Source of the DNA: Polyangium spumosum
Lineage (GTDB): Bacteria > Myxococcota_A > Polyangia > Polyangiales > Polyangiaceae
Length of the DNA stretch: 64,000 bases
Direction: 5' to 3'
Assembly: GCF_009649845.1 (NCBI RefSeq)
Contig: NZ_WJIE01000008.1
Location: 62,001-126,000, forward strand
The notes under the pieces were generated by a model. It saw nothing but the letters and a program-made list of their open reading frames with translations. It was not told the origin of the DNA and did no database searches. This document shows positions 46,990 to 56,678 of this stretch, piece after piece. Every line of letters starts with the position of its first letter. Position 1 is the stretch's first letter. The translations under genes were made by a program, and so were the position numbers.

Positions 46990-49506
46990 ATGGCTTTTCG
47001 ATCAAAACGGAATGGATGGCTCGCCGCGGCGGGCGTCTTCGCGCTCGCCCTCTCGGCGCTCGGCCAGGGATGTGGTGACGGATCGAGCACGGGTACGGGC
47101 GGCGCGGGCGCGGGCGGGCCCGGCTCGGGCGGGATGGGCGGCGACGGCGGGACGTTCACCGTCGGCTCCGCGCAAGGCGGCGGGTTCCCGGGGACGTGTG
47201 ATCCGACGTGCGACCCTGCGAGCGAGGTCTGCTCGCACGGCGTCTGCGTGCCCGTGAAGGGCTGCGGCAACGACGCGGATTGCCAGAACGACACGTACTG
47301 CGAGCCCATGTCGAAGCAATGCGTGCCGTGGGAGAGCAAGGCGCCGCCGAACGATCCGACGTGTATCAACGTCATCGCGGCCGGGCAGTTCTCGCCGCGC
47401 GTGAAGTGCGAGTTCAGCACGGCGCCCGAGGGGGATCCGTTCCCCGGGCACGTCGACGTGCAGGGCACGCCGATCGTGGCGAACTTCAACAAACCGGCGG
47501 CCGCGGGCTCGCCGAGCATCGTCGCGGCGTTCACGGCGACCGTGGTGGCGAATTACACCGAGGACGCGGGCATGATCCGCGTGCTCAGCGGGAAGGATTG
47601 TTCGCTGGAGGCAAACCTCGGCGGCACGGACGTCGACGGGGACGGCGCGGTGGACTGGCTCGTCTCGTCGTCGACGCTCGCGGCGGGGGATCTCGACGGC
47701 GACGGCGTGGCCGAGATCGTCGCGTACGGGGCGGACGGCTCGACGCTCGCGTTCACGAAGAAGGCGGGGGCGTGGGGGCTGCTCTGGAAATCGGCCCACC
47801 AGGCCGGCATCGTGGGAGGCCCCTGCGATTTCAACCTGCACCGCTGCCCCGTGGGCTGGGCGGGGCCCTCGATTCACGACATCGACGACGACGGCAAGCC
47901 CGAGATCCTGCGCGAGGGCGCCGTCCTGCGCGCGGACGGCACGCTCGCGTCGGGCGCTCCGCCGGGGTATGCGAGTTATGGGTCCGGCCTCTTCTCCGTG
48001 GTGGCGAACCTCGATCAGGACCCGAACATCGAGCTCACGAACGGGCAATTCGTCTGGGAGTGGGCGAACGGCGCGTGGGCGCAGGAGCCGGGTTTCCCGG
48101 GCGCGTCGGCGTCGGCGCCGGGGCACGTGGCGATCGCCGATTTCGGCGCGTATGGAGAGGGCGCGCCGGCGAAGAACCCCGAGATCGTGGTCGTGCGATC
48201 GAGCCTCGTGATGATTTACGCGATCGACGGCACGCTCGTGCAGCCGCCCGTGGCCGTGCCCGGTGCGGGGGGCGGCGGGCCGCCCACGGTCAGCGATTTC
48301 GACGGGGATGGCCTGCCCGAGGTCGCGGTGGCCGGGCAGGCGTTTTACACGATCTACGACCTCGATTGTGGCGCCGCGCCGAGGCCCGGCGGGCAATGCA
48401 ACCTCGCGCGTTGTGATTTCGCGGGCGGCACGTGCGCGGCGGGCGGCTACATCCTCTGGTCGAAATCGACGCAGGACCTCTCGTCGAACGTGACGGGCTC
48501 GAGCGTCTTCGATTTCGAGGCCGACGGCTCGAGCGAGGTCGTCTACGGCGACGAGTGTTTCGTCCGCGTGTACGACGGGAACACGGGCGACGTGCTGTTC
48601 AGCCAGTATCGCTCGTCGTGCACGTGGTACGAGAACCCGCTCATCGCGGACGTCGACGGCAATTTCCGCGCGGACCTGGTCACGCCGTCGAACAAGGCGT
48701 GCTCGCCCGACGGGACGGGCATCGTCTGCCAGACGCTCGACGCGAACGGCGTGGATCCGCAGTTCCCCGGCGTGCGGTGCGAGGCGGCGGCCGATTGTGT
48801 CTCGGGGGTGTGTGACGCCGGGTTCTGCCGGTGCACGGAGACGAAACAATGCTGCGCGGCGCAGGACGACGCGGCCTGCATCGAGGAGGGCCTGAAATGC
48901 GCGCCGCCGCCCGACGGCACGCCCGGTACGGGGAGCACCTGCCGCGCCGGCCATCCGCACGGGGTCTCGGGGATCCGCGTGTATTCGGACGCGAACGACA
49001 AGTGGGTCCGCTCGAGGACGATCTGGAACCAGCACCCGTACGCGGTGACGCACGTGAACGAGGACGGGACGATCCCGCAGACGAGCGCGTGGACGAACAA
49101 CTGGGACGACCCCACGCTCAACAATTTCCGGCAAAACGTGCCCGGGAACGCGAACGGCGCGGCGACGGGGGATCCGACGGCGGGCGCGAGCACGCAATAC
49201 GCGTGCAGCGGGCAAGGCGCGGAGATCGGCGCGCCGATCTGCAACCGCGGGGCCGATCCCGTGGGCGCCGGGCTCTCGGTCGGCTTCTACGTCGGGCAGC
49301 AGAAGGTGTGCGAGGCGAAGACCACCGAGGTCCTGCAGCCGGGCGAGTGCCGGCTCGTGTCGTGCAACTGGAGCATGCCGCCGACGATCGAGGCCGAAAA
49401 AGTGGACGTGACCGTCATCCCGAACGACGACGGCGCGTACGCCGAATGCAAACCAGGCAATAACCTGGGGACGATCGTCGGCGTGTTCTGCAAGCCGCCG
49501 GCTTGA
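46990..49506 (+). CDS. Large secreted lipoprotein with FG-GAP/VCBS repeats
   Basis: An 838-residue lipoprotein; signal peptide with lipobox LGQGC, then a Gly-rich tether. Cys-rich EGF-like segments (CDPTCDPASEVCSHGVC; CVSGVCDAGFCRC) flank a propeller of FG-GAP-type repeats with calcium loops DVDGDGAVDW, DLDGDGVAEIV, DFDGDGLPEV. A C-terminal beta domain with paired Cys follows. Probably a cell-surface binding protein. I chose ATG 46990 with GAGG upstream rather than a GTG two codons earlier. Confidence 0.78.
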   Translation: MAFRSKRNGWLAAAGVFALALSALGQGCGDGSSTGTGGAGAGGPGSGGMGGDGGTFTVGSAQGGGFPGTCDPTCDPASEVCSHGVCVPVKGCGNDADCQNDTYCEPMSKQCVPWESKAPPNDPTCINVIAAGQFSPRVKCEFSTAPEGDPFPGHVDVQGTPIVANFNKPAAAGSPSIVAAFTATVVANYTEDAGMIRVLSGKDCSLEANLGGTDVDGDGAVDWLVSSSTLAAGDLDGDGVAEIVAYGADGSTLAFTKKAGAWGLLWKSAHQAGIVGGPCDFNLHRCPVGWAGPSIHDIDDDGKPEILREGAVLRADGTLASGAPPGYASYGSGLFSVVANLDQDPNIELTNGQFVWEWANGAWAQEPGFPGASASAPGHVAIADFGAYGEGAPAKNPEIVVVRSSLVMIYAIDGTLVQPPVAVPGAGGGGPPTVSDFDGDGLPEVAVAGQAFYTIYDLDCGAAPRPGGQCNLARCDFAGGTCAAGGYILWSKSTQDLSSNVTGSSVFDFEADGSSEVVYGDECFVRVYDGNTGDVLFSQYRSSCTWYENPLIADVDGNFRADLVTPSNKACSPDGTGIVCQTLDANGVDPQFPGVRCEAAADCVSGVCDAGFCRCTETKQCCAAQDDAACIEEGLKCAPPPDGTPGTGSTCRAGHPHGVSGIRVYSDANDKWVRSRTIWNQHPYAVTHVNEDGTIPQTSAWTNNWDDPTLNNFRQNVPGNANGAATGDPTAGASTQYACSGQGAEIGAPICNRGADPVGAGLSVGFYVGQQKVCEAKTTEVLQPGECRLVSCNWSMPPTIEAEKVDVTVIPNDDGAYAECKPGNNLGTIVGVFCKPPA

Positions 49507-49513
49507 TCCGTCG

Positions 49514-51250
49514 CTAACGCGCCCGCGGGGCCCCGCAGCTCGCCGGGGCCTTCGGGGCGAGCGCAAACGAGAACGCGTCGACGTTCTCACCACGCGGCAA
49601 ATAACGCACCTTCGTGAGCTTGCCGCCGCGGTCGACCTCGACCTCGACCGGCTTTTCAATCGTGCCGTCCCCGAGATCCGCCGCCGTGATGCGGTCCCCC
49701 TCCACGAGGCCCGCCTTCGCGGCGGCCGATTTCGGGGAGAGTCCCCGTACCTTCTTTTCAGCCACGGACGCAGGATCAAAGCCGAGGTCGTGCTGGGGGA
49801 CCTTCTTCTTCACCCGCGTGAGGCACGGGCCGAAGGCGTCGCCAGGGACGTCCGGCGCGGCGCCTCCCTTCACGAGCACCGCAGCGAAGCGAGTCTCCCC
49901 CTCGGCCCCGAGCTCCTTGCCAATCGCCTCGCGCAGCGCAGCGACGGTCACACGCGCCTGTTCGCCGGTCTCGTGCGGGCCAGGCTTCGGCGTGATCACG
50001 CGGATGACGTCGGCGAGGGAGCGTTTCCCGTCACTCTTCGCCCGCAAACGCGCGTCGAGCTCGGCCGCGAAGAGCATGCCAAGGTCGTCCGGATGGGCGC
50101 GCCGCGAGGAGAAGTACCGCGTCGCCCGCACATCAAGCTCCCCGGCGAGATCCGCGGGCGCGACGAGCTCCGCCCGGCGCAAGGCGTCGACCGCGAGGTA
50201 GGTGACGAAGCCCTCGTCGAACCAGCGCTCAGCCTCGACGGTGAGCCCGAGGTTCAAGCGCGCCATGGCCCACGCGAGGTCACGCTTCTCGGGCCAGCCA
50301 AACGTACGCCCCTCGTCCGCGACGGCAATCACGCCCGTTCCCGCAATGTCGAGGTCGAAGCGCCCGCCCGCAGCGCCGCTCGATCGCAAGAAGAGCTCGA
50401 AATGGCCAAGCGGCGCCTCGGTGAGCGGCTGGACGGAGAGGAAGGCCCGGCTCGCCCAGGCCCCGACGTCGAACATGTCGAAGGCGCCACGCCCAAGGGA
50501 GGTCAAGGTGACGACAGCACCCCTGCCTTCCTGCAGCAGGAGCTTCTCGACCGTCATCCGATCGAAGATCCCCGCGGTAAAGGTGGCGTCGCCAATCATC
50601 GTGAGCGGGCCAATACACTCGACGTCGCCCAGGCCAAACGAGGACGCAGCCCGCGCGCCAGGGCCGAGGCCCGCGACGTCCCAGCGCACACGCATCACAT
50701 GCGGCTCGGTCGTCTCCGGCACGAGCAAGAAGGCACGCCCCAGCCCAAGGAACCCGCCCGCCGTCGCCGAGAGGGCGGAGGGCCGCGCACCCGCGGTCGA
50801 AGCGATCTTCCGCGTGTACGTCACGGTGACGGGACCACGCGCGCGCCGCTCCGCACGCCAGCCAGGCAACGCCGTCGTGTCCTTGTCGTCCCCCTCGTCG
50901 CGCACGAGCGCGAGCGAGCCCTCCGCGTCACGCGCCGCGAGCTCGTCGACATCCTCCGCGCGAGCGCCGTCGAGCCGAAACACGAGCGGGCGCGTCTCAC
51001 CAAACTCCACCGGCGGCGCAGAGAAGCGCATCGACACGTCGATGGCGACAGCCCCACTCGCACCGTCACGCGTCGGGGCAAGGCGCACTTCAACCACGGG
51101 AGGCGCGTTCGTCTCGGCCTTCGGCAGCGCAGCCGCAGGAGCGACGCTCTTCGGAGCCGGCGGACACGGGGTTTCGGCGATCAGCGGCTCGGACGCGCAA
51201 GCCACGAGGCAGGAAGCCAGCGCGAGCAGGGAGAGGCAGGGGAGGCGCAC
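49514..51250 (-). CDS. M61-like lipoprotein with PDZ domain, probably catalytically inactive
   Basis: A 578-residue lipoprotein (lipobox LVAC at 15-18). An N-terminal beta domain and a middle helical domain resemble glycyl aminopeptidases (M61): the segment ERWFDEGFVTYLAV aligns with the family's third-ligand WFSEG helix. The preceding HExxH helix appears as DLAWAMARLNLG, with no His or Glu at the zinc positions. A C-terminal PDZ-like domain (VRGLSPKSAAAKAGLVEGDRI) follows. A binding rather than proteolytic role is inferred. GTG at 51250 is chosen for the lipoprotein signal. Confidence 0.6.
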   Translation of the reverse strand: MRLPCLSLLALASCLVACASEPLIAETPCPPAPKSVAPAAALPKAETNAPPVVEVRLAPTRDGASGAVAIDVSMRFSAPPVEFGETRPLVFRLDGARAEDVDELAARDAEGSLALVRDEGDDKDTTALPGWRAERRARGPVTVTYTRKIASTAGARPSALSATAGGFLGLGRAFLLVPETTEPHVMRVRWDVAGLGPGARAASSFGLGDVECIGPLTMIGDATFTAGIFDRMTVEKLLLQEGRGAVVTLTSLGRGAFDMFDVGAWASRAFLSVQPLTEAPLGHFELFLRSSGAAGGRFDLDIAGTGVIAVADEGRTFGWPEKRDLAWAMARLNLGLTVEAERWFDEGFVTYLAVDALRRAELVAPADLAGELDVRATRYFSSRRAHPDDLGMLFAAELDARLRAKSDGKRSLADVIRVITPKPGPHETGEQARVTVAALREAIGKELGAEGETRFAAVLVKGGAAPDVPGDAFGPCLTRVKKKVPQHDLGFDPASVAEKKVRGLSPKSAAAKAGLVEGDRITAADLGDGTIEKPVEVEVDRGGKLTKVRYLPRGENVDAFSFALAPKAPASCGAPRAR

Positions 51251-51294
51251 GGCGCGCGAGGATACTGCCAGGGCGTGCGCGAGTGCACGCGGAT

Positions 51295-52011
51295 TCAGAA
51301 CTTGATGACGTCCTTCGCCGAGAGGAAGTGCGAGCCCTTCGCGGTCGTCTTCGGCCCGGCCGAGGGGCGGAAGGTGAGCTTGCGGTACGCGGCGACGACA
51401 CACGTTTCGAAGCCTTTGCTCCACCACGGGTCGGCGCCACGCGTGAGCCCGCTGAGCGTCACGCGACCGACCTTGCCGGTGGGCTCGATGTCATAGGTCA
51501 CCGTGACGAACCCGTGCGCGTCGGGGTGTTTGCGTGTCTCCTCGTGATGGCAGGCCCGGACCTCGGGGGCCATGCGCTCCTCGGCGCGTTTGGTCTCGCT
51601 CTCCTCGGGATCCTCGTCGGTCGCCGCGCCCGAGGTCGACGCCGGGGGAGCGACGCGCGGCGGCGGGGGGACGTGCCCCTCGGCGACGGGGCCTTTCTCG
51701 TGCACGGGGGGCGTCGGCGCAGGCGCGGCAGGGAGCTCGGGGCAACTGACGTACACGAGCGGATCGTAGAGCGCCCAGAAGCCGAGGGCGCCGGCGCCGG
51801 CCACGAGGACGTGGGTGAGACCGAAGATGCCGATCCACGCGGCACGGGAGATCGACGGCTTTCCGCCGGCCCTGCGCAGCCGCGCGAGCTCGACGTTTTG
51901 CTCGGCGATCTCCGCCTCACGCGCCCGGAGCGAGGCCTCGCGCTCGGCGAGCTTCGCGTCGAGCGTCTCGATCCGCATCCGCGCCGCGTCGAGGTCGCTC
52001 CGGTACTCCAT
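51295..52011 (-). CDS. AgmX/PglI-type C-terminal domain membrane protein
   Basis: A 238-residue protein. N-terminal cytoplasmic coiled coil (about 6-45), membrane helix (about 58-80, ISRAAWIGIFGLTHVLVAGA), Pro-rich periplasmic linker, and a TonB-C-like domain of the AgmX/PglI type (GFVTVTYDIEPTGKVGRVTL, FETCVVAAYRKLTF). In myxobacteria such domains occur in gliding/envelope machinery; here the role is unknown. It starts 5 bp after the MepA gene on the same strand, so they are one operon. Confidence 0.75.
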   Translation of the reverse strand: MEYRSDLDAARMRIETLDAKLAEREASLRAREAEIAEQNVELARLRRAGGKPSISRAAWIGIFGLTHVLVAGAGALGFWALYDPLVYVSCPELPAAPAPTPPVHEKGPVAEGHVPPPPRVAPPASTSGAATDEDPEESETKRAEERMAPEVRACHHEETRKHPDAHGFVTVTYDIEPTGKVGRVTLSGLTRGADPWWSKGFETCVVAAYRKLTFRPSAGPKTTAKGSHFLSAKDVIKF

Positions 52012-52016
52012 GGCAG

Positions 52017-53216
52017 CTACCGCTTCCGCGGGGTCGTGGGCCGCTTGGGGGCTGGCGGCGCTTTGCGCGGGGCTACGGGTTTGGGGACCGGGATGCGGTA
52101 CCTCCGGCCCATCTTGATGTCGATTGTCTTGAGCCCGTTGGCTCCCTGGATTGCTTCGACCGTCGTGCCGTACCTGCGGGCCAGGATCTGGAGCGTGTCG
52201 CCGCTCCGGGCCTTGTGCATCACCACGGACTCGGCCACGTGGGCCGGCGCGACCTTCGCGCGCCTCAGGAACGAGCCGGCTTTGCGCCCGAGCTCCTGCG
52301 CGATGGGGCTCGAGAAGCGCACGTGCAGGTGGTTGCCGTGGCCGCGCGCGTGCCGCACCACTGCGCGGGGGCTCTTGCCGCGCACCTGGAAGACTTGGTC
52401 CAGCCAGGCCTCGTCCTCGCCCTTGCGCTGGGCGTACTTCACGAGCAGACGCTGCACGGCGGTGTCGATGAGGACGAGGTCCACGTCGGCCTCGTTCACG
52501 ATGGTTTTTACCAGCGCGAGTGTGCGCTCGAGGTCGAGGTTTGCCTCGGTGGCGCGGATGAAGTGGGACTTTGGCGGGTTGTGGTAGTAGCCGAGGTCGA
52601 CGTCGCGCCCTGACTGGTGGCTCTTGTGGGGTGAGAGGTGGCCGCCTTTGCGGGCGCTGATGTGCCCGATGGCGAGGGGCGGGGCGCCGGGGTGCTCGGC
52701 CGCGACCTTCTCGATGCTGCGCGCGATGGCGTCCACTGTCTCCTGCGTGCCCCAGGCGCACGAGGGATCTTGCACGATCCACTTGTCGCTCTTCGGCATC
52801 TGCACGCCGTTCACGAGTGCGCCCGCGTTTGGCACGCCGAGCGAGAGTGGGCCGACGGAGGCGGGATCCTTGCGGTAGCGGGCCTCGAGCTGCTCCACGC
52901 TGAGCGCGAGCATGGGGGAGGGGAGCTTGGGTTGCGGCGGCGGTGGGGCTGCGGTCGGGGGGGTGTTTTCGGCCTCGGCGGCCTCGGCGGCCTCGGCTTC
53001 GTCGTCGTCCGGACCTTCGTCGTCGCCTTCGTCCGTGTCTGCGTCGTGCGTCGTGGCCTGGGCGGGGGCGCTCGGCGTGGGCTTCGGGGCTGCGGCCTGG
53101 GCCGGCTTCACGAGCAGCGGCGCGGGGTGGGTCGCCTTCGGGCCTGCTTCCGCGGGCGCGGTGGCCGCGCAGCCGGGGAAGACCAGGAAAACGAGCCCGA
53201 AGAACCACCGCCGCAT
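52017..53216 (-). CDS. mepA: MepA-type murein endopeptidase with LysM domain
   Basis: A 399-residue lipoprotein (lipobox FPGC). After an Ala/Pro/acidic linker (25-100) comes the M74 penicillin-insensitive murein endopeptidase domain: zinc motif HKSHQSGRDVDLGYY and HARGHGNHLHVRF. It ends with a LysM domain (ARSGDTLQILARRYGTTVEA, ANGLKTIDIKMGRRYRIP). It should cut peptidoglycan cross-links in the periplasm while bound to the wall. Co-transcribed with the AgmX-like gene. Confidence 0.92.
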   Translation of the reverse strand: MRRWFFGLVFLVFPGCAATAPAEAGPKATHPAPLLVKPAQAAAPKPTPSAPAQATTHDADTDEGDDEGPDDDEAEAAEAAEAENTPPTAAPPPPQPKLPSPMLALSVEQLEARYRKDPASVGPLSLGVPNAGALVNGVQMPKSDKWIVQDPSCAWGTQETVDAIARSIEKVAAEHPGAPPLAIGHISARKGGHLSPHKSHQSGRDVDLGYYHNPPKSHFIRATEANLDLERTLALVKTIVNEADVDLVLIDTAVQRLLVKYAQRKGEDEAWLDQVFQVRGKSPRAVVRHARGHGNHLHVRFSSPIAQELGRKAGSFLRRAKVAPAHVAESVVMHKARSGDTLQILARRYGTTVEAIQGANGLKTIDIKMGRRYRIPVPKPVAPRKAPPAPKRPTTPRKR

Positions 53217-53380
53217 CGAGGTGGACTCTACCAGCGGCCGGCCGGATCTGGCTACCTTCTTGGGTTTCGGCGGGGCCTTTGCGCTTCTTCACACGGAGCG
53301 GGGCGCGCGCTTCACACGAGCGAGTGATGTTCCTTCGCGTGAACGACGCGGCGCAGGAGAAGCCGCGGAGGAGAGGGAAC

Positions 53381-53974
53381 ATGTTCGGATTTTTGATCGG
53401 GACCGCTTGCCTCATCGGCCTCATCAAGGTGCTGCGCCACGGCGGTTGTCACCGCGGCTACGGCTACCGGAGCTTCGGGTACGCGGGCGGTTGTGGCTCG
53501 TACGGCGGCGACGGTTGCGGGCACGGGTATGGCCATGGCGGATGGGAGGGCGGCGGCCACGGGCGCGAGCAGGGAGGGCCCTTCCGGACGCACGGCCGCG
53601 CGGGCTTCCGGCCTCGCGGGTACGGCATGCCGCACTTCGTGCTCCGCAGGCTCTTCGAGGCGCTCGACACCACGCCGGGCCAGGAGAAGGCGATCGCGGC
53701 GGCGATGGAGGAGATGCGCGAGGTGATGGCCAAGCACCGCGGCGAGCTGCGCAAGAGCCGCGAGGATCTGGCCCGCGTGATGCGCAGCCCGAGCTTCGAC
53801 GAGACCGTGATGGGCGAGCTCTTCGCGCGGCACGACGCGGCGCTCGAGGTGATGCGCAAGGCGACGGTGGGCTCGATGGCGAAGGTGCACGAGGTGCTCG
53901 ACGAGCGCCAGCGGGCGCGCCTCGCGGACTTGATCGAGCAGGGGCCGGGGTTCTGGGGCGGCTTCGGCGGCTGA
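53381..53974 (+). CDS. Spy/CpxP-like periplasmic helical protein
   Basis: A 197-residue exported protein: membrane/signal segment at 2-16, a Gly/His/Cys/Tyr-rich stretch (20-85, possible metal binding), then a helical hairpin domain (LFEALDTTPGQEKAIAAAM, VHEVLDERQRARLADLIEQG) with the LTxxQ-like pattern of Spy/CpxP/CnrX proteins. Strong GGAGG upstream of ATG 53381. A stress-sensing or chaperone role is likely. Paired with the small exported protein 33 bp downstream. Confidence 0.75.
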   Translation: MFGFLIGTACLIGLIKVLRHGGCHRGYGYRSFGYAGGCGSYGGDGCGHGYGHGGWEGGGHGREQGGPFRTHGRAGFRPRGYGMPHFVLRRLFEALDTTPGQEKAIAAAMEEMREVMAKHRGELRKSREDLARVMRSPSFDETVMGELFARHDAALEVMRKATVGSMAKVHEVLDERQRARLADLIEQGPGFWGGFGG

Positions 53975-54007
53975 GGCCTTCAAGAAAACAACGGACGAGG
54001 TGAGACC

Positions 54008-54190
54008 ATGAAGCGGAGACTGTTGATCGTGCTCTTGAGCCTGGGGACTCTCGGCGGATATGCCGCCGGCTTCGCGAGCCTGCGTTGCCACGGCGGGCAG
54101 AAGCGGCAGCACTTCGAGCAACACGTCGCGAAGATTTGCGTGGACGCCGCGAGGAACGCCGAGGCGCCCCCGCCCCCGCCGCCGCGTTAA
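54008..54190 (+). CDS. Small exported protein of 60 residues
   Basis: MKRRLLIVLLSLGTLGGYAA signal/anchor, then a short tail with two Cys (RCHGG, KICVD) and a poly-Pro end. A GAGG precedes the ATG by about 8 nt. It is likely co-expressed with the Spy-like gene. Its stop and that of the convergent gene share the palindrome TTAA. Confidence 0.65.
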   Translation: MKRRLLIVLLSLGTLGGYAAGFASLRCHGGQKRQHFEQHVAKICVDAARNAEAPPPPPPR

Positions 54191-55305
54191 CGCGTCTCGG
54201 GCTGCGGTTCGGTCGGGGCAGGGCGCGCCTGCTCCGGCCCGGGCCAGAGCTCGGGCGGATAACTCAGCTCCACGAGCAGCTTCTCGAAATCCGCGATGGG
54301 CATCGTGCAGCGGCCGTACCGGTCGACGATACGCGTGCGGATCCCCTCGAACCACGACTGCTGCGGATCCATCGGGTCGTCGTACGTGACGATCCCGTTC
54401 GGACGATCGATCTCGAGGATCCGCACCTTGTGGGCCGCGTGCTCGGCGCTGCCCGCGGCCCTGCGGACGGGGCTGCGCACCTTGGGCAGCTCCAGCGTCG
54501 CGAAGACGGTCTCGCCCGCGCTCGTCACGCGTTCGATGATCGAGAGCGCGTCGCGGTGCAGATCCGCCACCTTGCTCGTGTCCACGCCGAACCGCGCGAA
54601 GAGCGCGGCGAAACGCGCGTGCGCGTCGGAGAGCGTCTCCCAGTGTTTGCCCGTGATCCCGTCGAGCAGCCGATCGAAGGCGCCGAGGGAGAGGCCCGTG
54701 CCGGTGTTCTTCACGCCCTCGAACTGGCCGTCCTCCGCGTTGCGGTAATCGAGCTCGGGGTAGGCGTACTCCATGCACGCGACCTGAAAGAGCCGGCTCA
54801 CCGGGCTCCTGCGGAACTCGTATTCGTCGGGCTCGAGCACGTCCTCGTCGCGCGCGAGCTCGCGGCCGCTCCGGAGTTTTACCTTTCCCTCCGGGCTCAC
54901 GAGCCCGGCGACGATTCGCGCGTATTCGGCGGGATCTCGCTCGGCGACGTAGATCTCGATACACGTCGCGGCGCACGTGCCCTTCAGGCCCTGCGTGATG
55001 CGGCCCGGCTGGACGATGTTGCGGATGAGCTCTCCGAGCAGGATGGTTCGCCCCGGCGCCTCCTCGAACGTGGAGGCCATGGGCCCGTCGGCCACGGCGA
55101 ACAGGCTCTCGTGCAGCGGCCGACCGAGCGCGTCCTTGCGCTCGAAGAAGCCTCCTTTCCAGAGCCCCTGGAGCGCCTCGACGCTCCGCTTGCGCCAGAT
55201 GCCCACGATCTCCTTGTCCCGCAGCGGGTACGTCGGATGGACCGGGAGGTCGAGCCGCTCCTCGAGCCGATCGACGATCTCCTGAGGGTCCTGCAAATCC
55301 AGCAT
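54187..55305 (-). CDS. Conserved-looking protein with a possible Cys-protease-like core
   Basis: A 372-residue soluble protein. I do not recognise a named family. A Gln-then-Cys helix start (ITQGLKGTCAATCIEIYVAE, about 99-118), a later His (HAAHKVRILEIDRPNG) and an Asp (TYDDPMDP) are arranged as in papain-like folds, but this is weak. A signal peptide is absent. ATG at 55305 is preceded by GGGAG. Confidence 0.55.
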   Translation of the reverse strand: MLDLQDPQEIVDRLEERLDLPVHPTYPLRDKEIVGIWRKRSVEALQGLWKGGFFERKDALGRPLHESLFAVADGPMASTFEEAPGRTILLGELIRNIVQPGRITQGLKGTCAATCIEIYVAERDPAEYARIVAGLVSPEGKVKLRSGRELARDEDVLEPDEYEFRRSPVSRLFQVACMEYAYPELDYRNAEDGQFEGVKNTGTGLSLGAFDRLLDGITGKHWETLSDAHARFAALFARFGVDTSKVADLHRDALSIIERVTSAGETVFATLELPKVRSPVRRAAGSAEHAAHKVRILEIDRPNGIVTYDDPMDPQQSWFEGIRTRIVDRYGRCTMPIADFEKLLVELSYPPELWPGPEQARPAPTEPQPETR

Positions 55306-55472
55306 GGTTTGTCTCCCGAGTTTCCCCACCCCGGGCCTCTTGCCCCCGACGTCAGGGCCCGATCCTGACGTGTTTCCTCGCCCGGAGCAAGGTTCCGCGC
55401 CTTGCCTCCCGCCTCGATCCTGCTATCGCGCGCCGCCGCCACGCCGAGGCGTTTTCGAGTAGCATCCGCGCC

Positions 55473-56678
55473 GTGCTCCGTGCCCGCGTGTCGCTGCTCG
55501 CCCCCGCCTTCGTGGCGCTCGCGCCGGCCCTCGCAGAGGCCCACACCACCCCGGGCGGACTCACGTTGCACCAGATGGCGAGCGCCGCCGACGTCATCGC
55601 GGCCGCGCGGATCGAGCGTATCGGCCCCGAGCCCCGCGGCACCGGGCCCCTCCCGCCCGTCGAGGCGCGGATCCTCGAGCTGCTCCGCGAAGGCGACGCG
55701 AAGATCGGCCCCATCCGTTTTGTCCCGCACCGCCACGCCGACGAAGCCTACGTGGTCGGCGAGGAGGTGCTCCTCTTCCTCGAACGCAGGCGCGAAGGCG
55801 CGAAGGACGCCGACGTGGCGCCCTACGAGTCCGTGGAGGCCATCGCGGATCGTATCGTCCTCGTGCCCGCCTCCCGGGCGACGTGGATCGACGCGACGCG
55901 CGCTTATGCCGCGCTCGGAAAGGGCAAGCGGGCGAGCGACGATCCCGCCGCGCTGGGGCGCGTCACCGTCACGATGCTCGCGTCGAGCGAGCCTCGGATC
56001 ACGAACTTCGCGCTGCGGGATCTCACCCTCGCCGGCGCTGTGCCCCTCGTCGGCGAGGCCGACCGCCCCGCGCTCCTTGCGCTGCTCGGCGACGCCTCGC
56101 GGTCCGCCACCTCGCGGGTCGGCCTGCTCATGGAGCTCGAGCGCCGCAAGCTCGTCGAGGTGGGCCCGCTCTGGATCCCGCTGCTCCGCAGCGCGCGTCC
56201 GATCGAGCGCGCGCAGGTCATCCGCGCGGCGGGGGCGCGCGCCTTCGTCCCCGCCGTGACGGCCGAGCTCGTCTCGATCCTGGAGAAGGGCGAGCGGGAC
56301 GCGGCCGTCGCGGCGGCGCGCGCGCTCGGCATCGAGGGCAACGAGGCGGCCGTCGAGCCGCTCGGGCGCGCCGTGGATCACGAGCCCGCCGAGCTCCGCT
56401 TCGCCGCGCTCGGCAGCTTGCGGCGCGTCGGCTCGCCGAGGGCGCGTGATGTCCTCGCCCGCGTGGCGAGCTCGCACCCGGATCCCGAGACGAAGCGCGT
56501 GGCCGCCACCGAGCAGAACCTCCTCGCGGCTCGCCCGGCCGCGCCTCCGGCGGCCCCGCCTGCGGGGGACGACGCCGGTGTTCGTGGCATGAAGGGTCTC
56601 CTCGCGGCGGTGGTCGTCGTGGTCCTCGGGGCGATTGCCTTCTTTCTGTACGGAAAAAGGAAAGGAAAGGCGGAATGA
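55473..56678 (+). CDS. Exported HEAT-repeat protein with C-terminal anchor
   Basis: A 401-residue protein: signal peptide (1-24), a beta-rich N-terminal domain, HEAT-like repeats (about 230-350, AAVAAARALGIEGNEAAVEPL, LRFAALGSLRRVGSPRA), a Pro/Ala linker and a C-terminal membrane helix (GLLAAVVVVVLGAIAFFLYG) followed by basic residues. Probably membrane-held with its repeats outside the cytoplasm. The start is GTG; the stop overlaps the next ATG (ATGA). Confidence 0.7.
   Translation: MLRARVSLLAPAFVALAPALAEAHTTPGGLTLHQMASAADVIAAARIERIGPEPRGTGPLPPVEARILELLREGDAKIGPIRFVPHRHADEAYVVGEEVLLFLERRREGAKDADVAPYESVEAIADRIVLVPASRATWIDATRAYAALGKGKRASDDPAALGRVTVTMLASSEPRITNFALRDLTLAGAVPLVGEADRPALLALLGDASRSATSRVGLLMELERRKLVEVGPLWIPLLRSARPIERAQVIRAAGARAFVPAVTAELVSILEKGERDAAVAAARALGIEGNEAAVEPLGRAVDHEPAELRFAALGSLRRVGSPRARDVLARVASSHPDPETKRVAATEQNLLAARPAAPPAAPPAGDDAGVRGMKGLLAAVVVVVLGAIAFFLYGKRKGKAE

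Noticed and set aside
46029-47534. Minus-strand 500-codon frame running from the repeats across the 46.9 kb promoter
   Set aside because: It covers a better-supported gene in another frame (46172-46864) and the start of the FG-GAP lipoprotein; the repeat part would not keep a constant frame.
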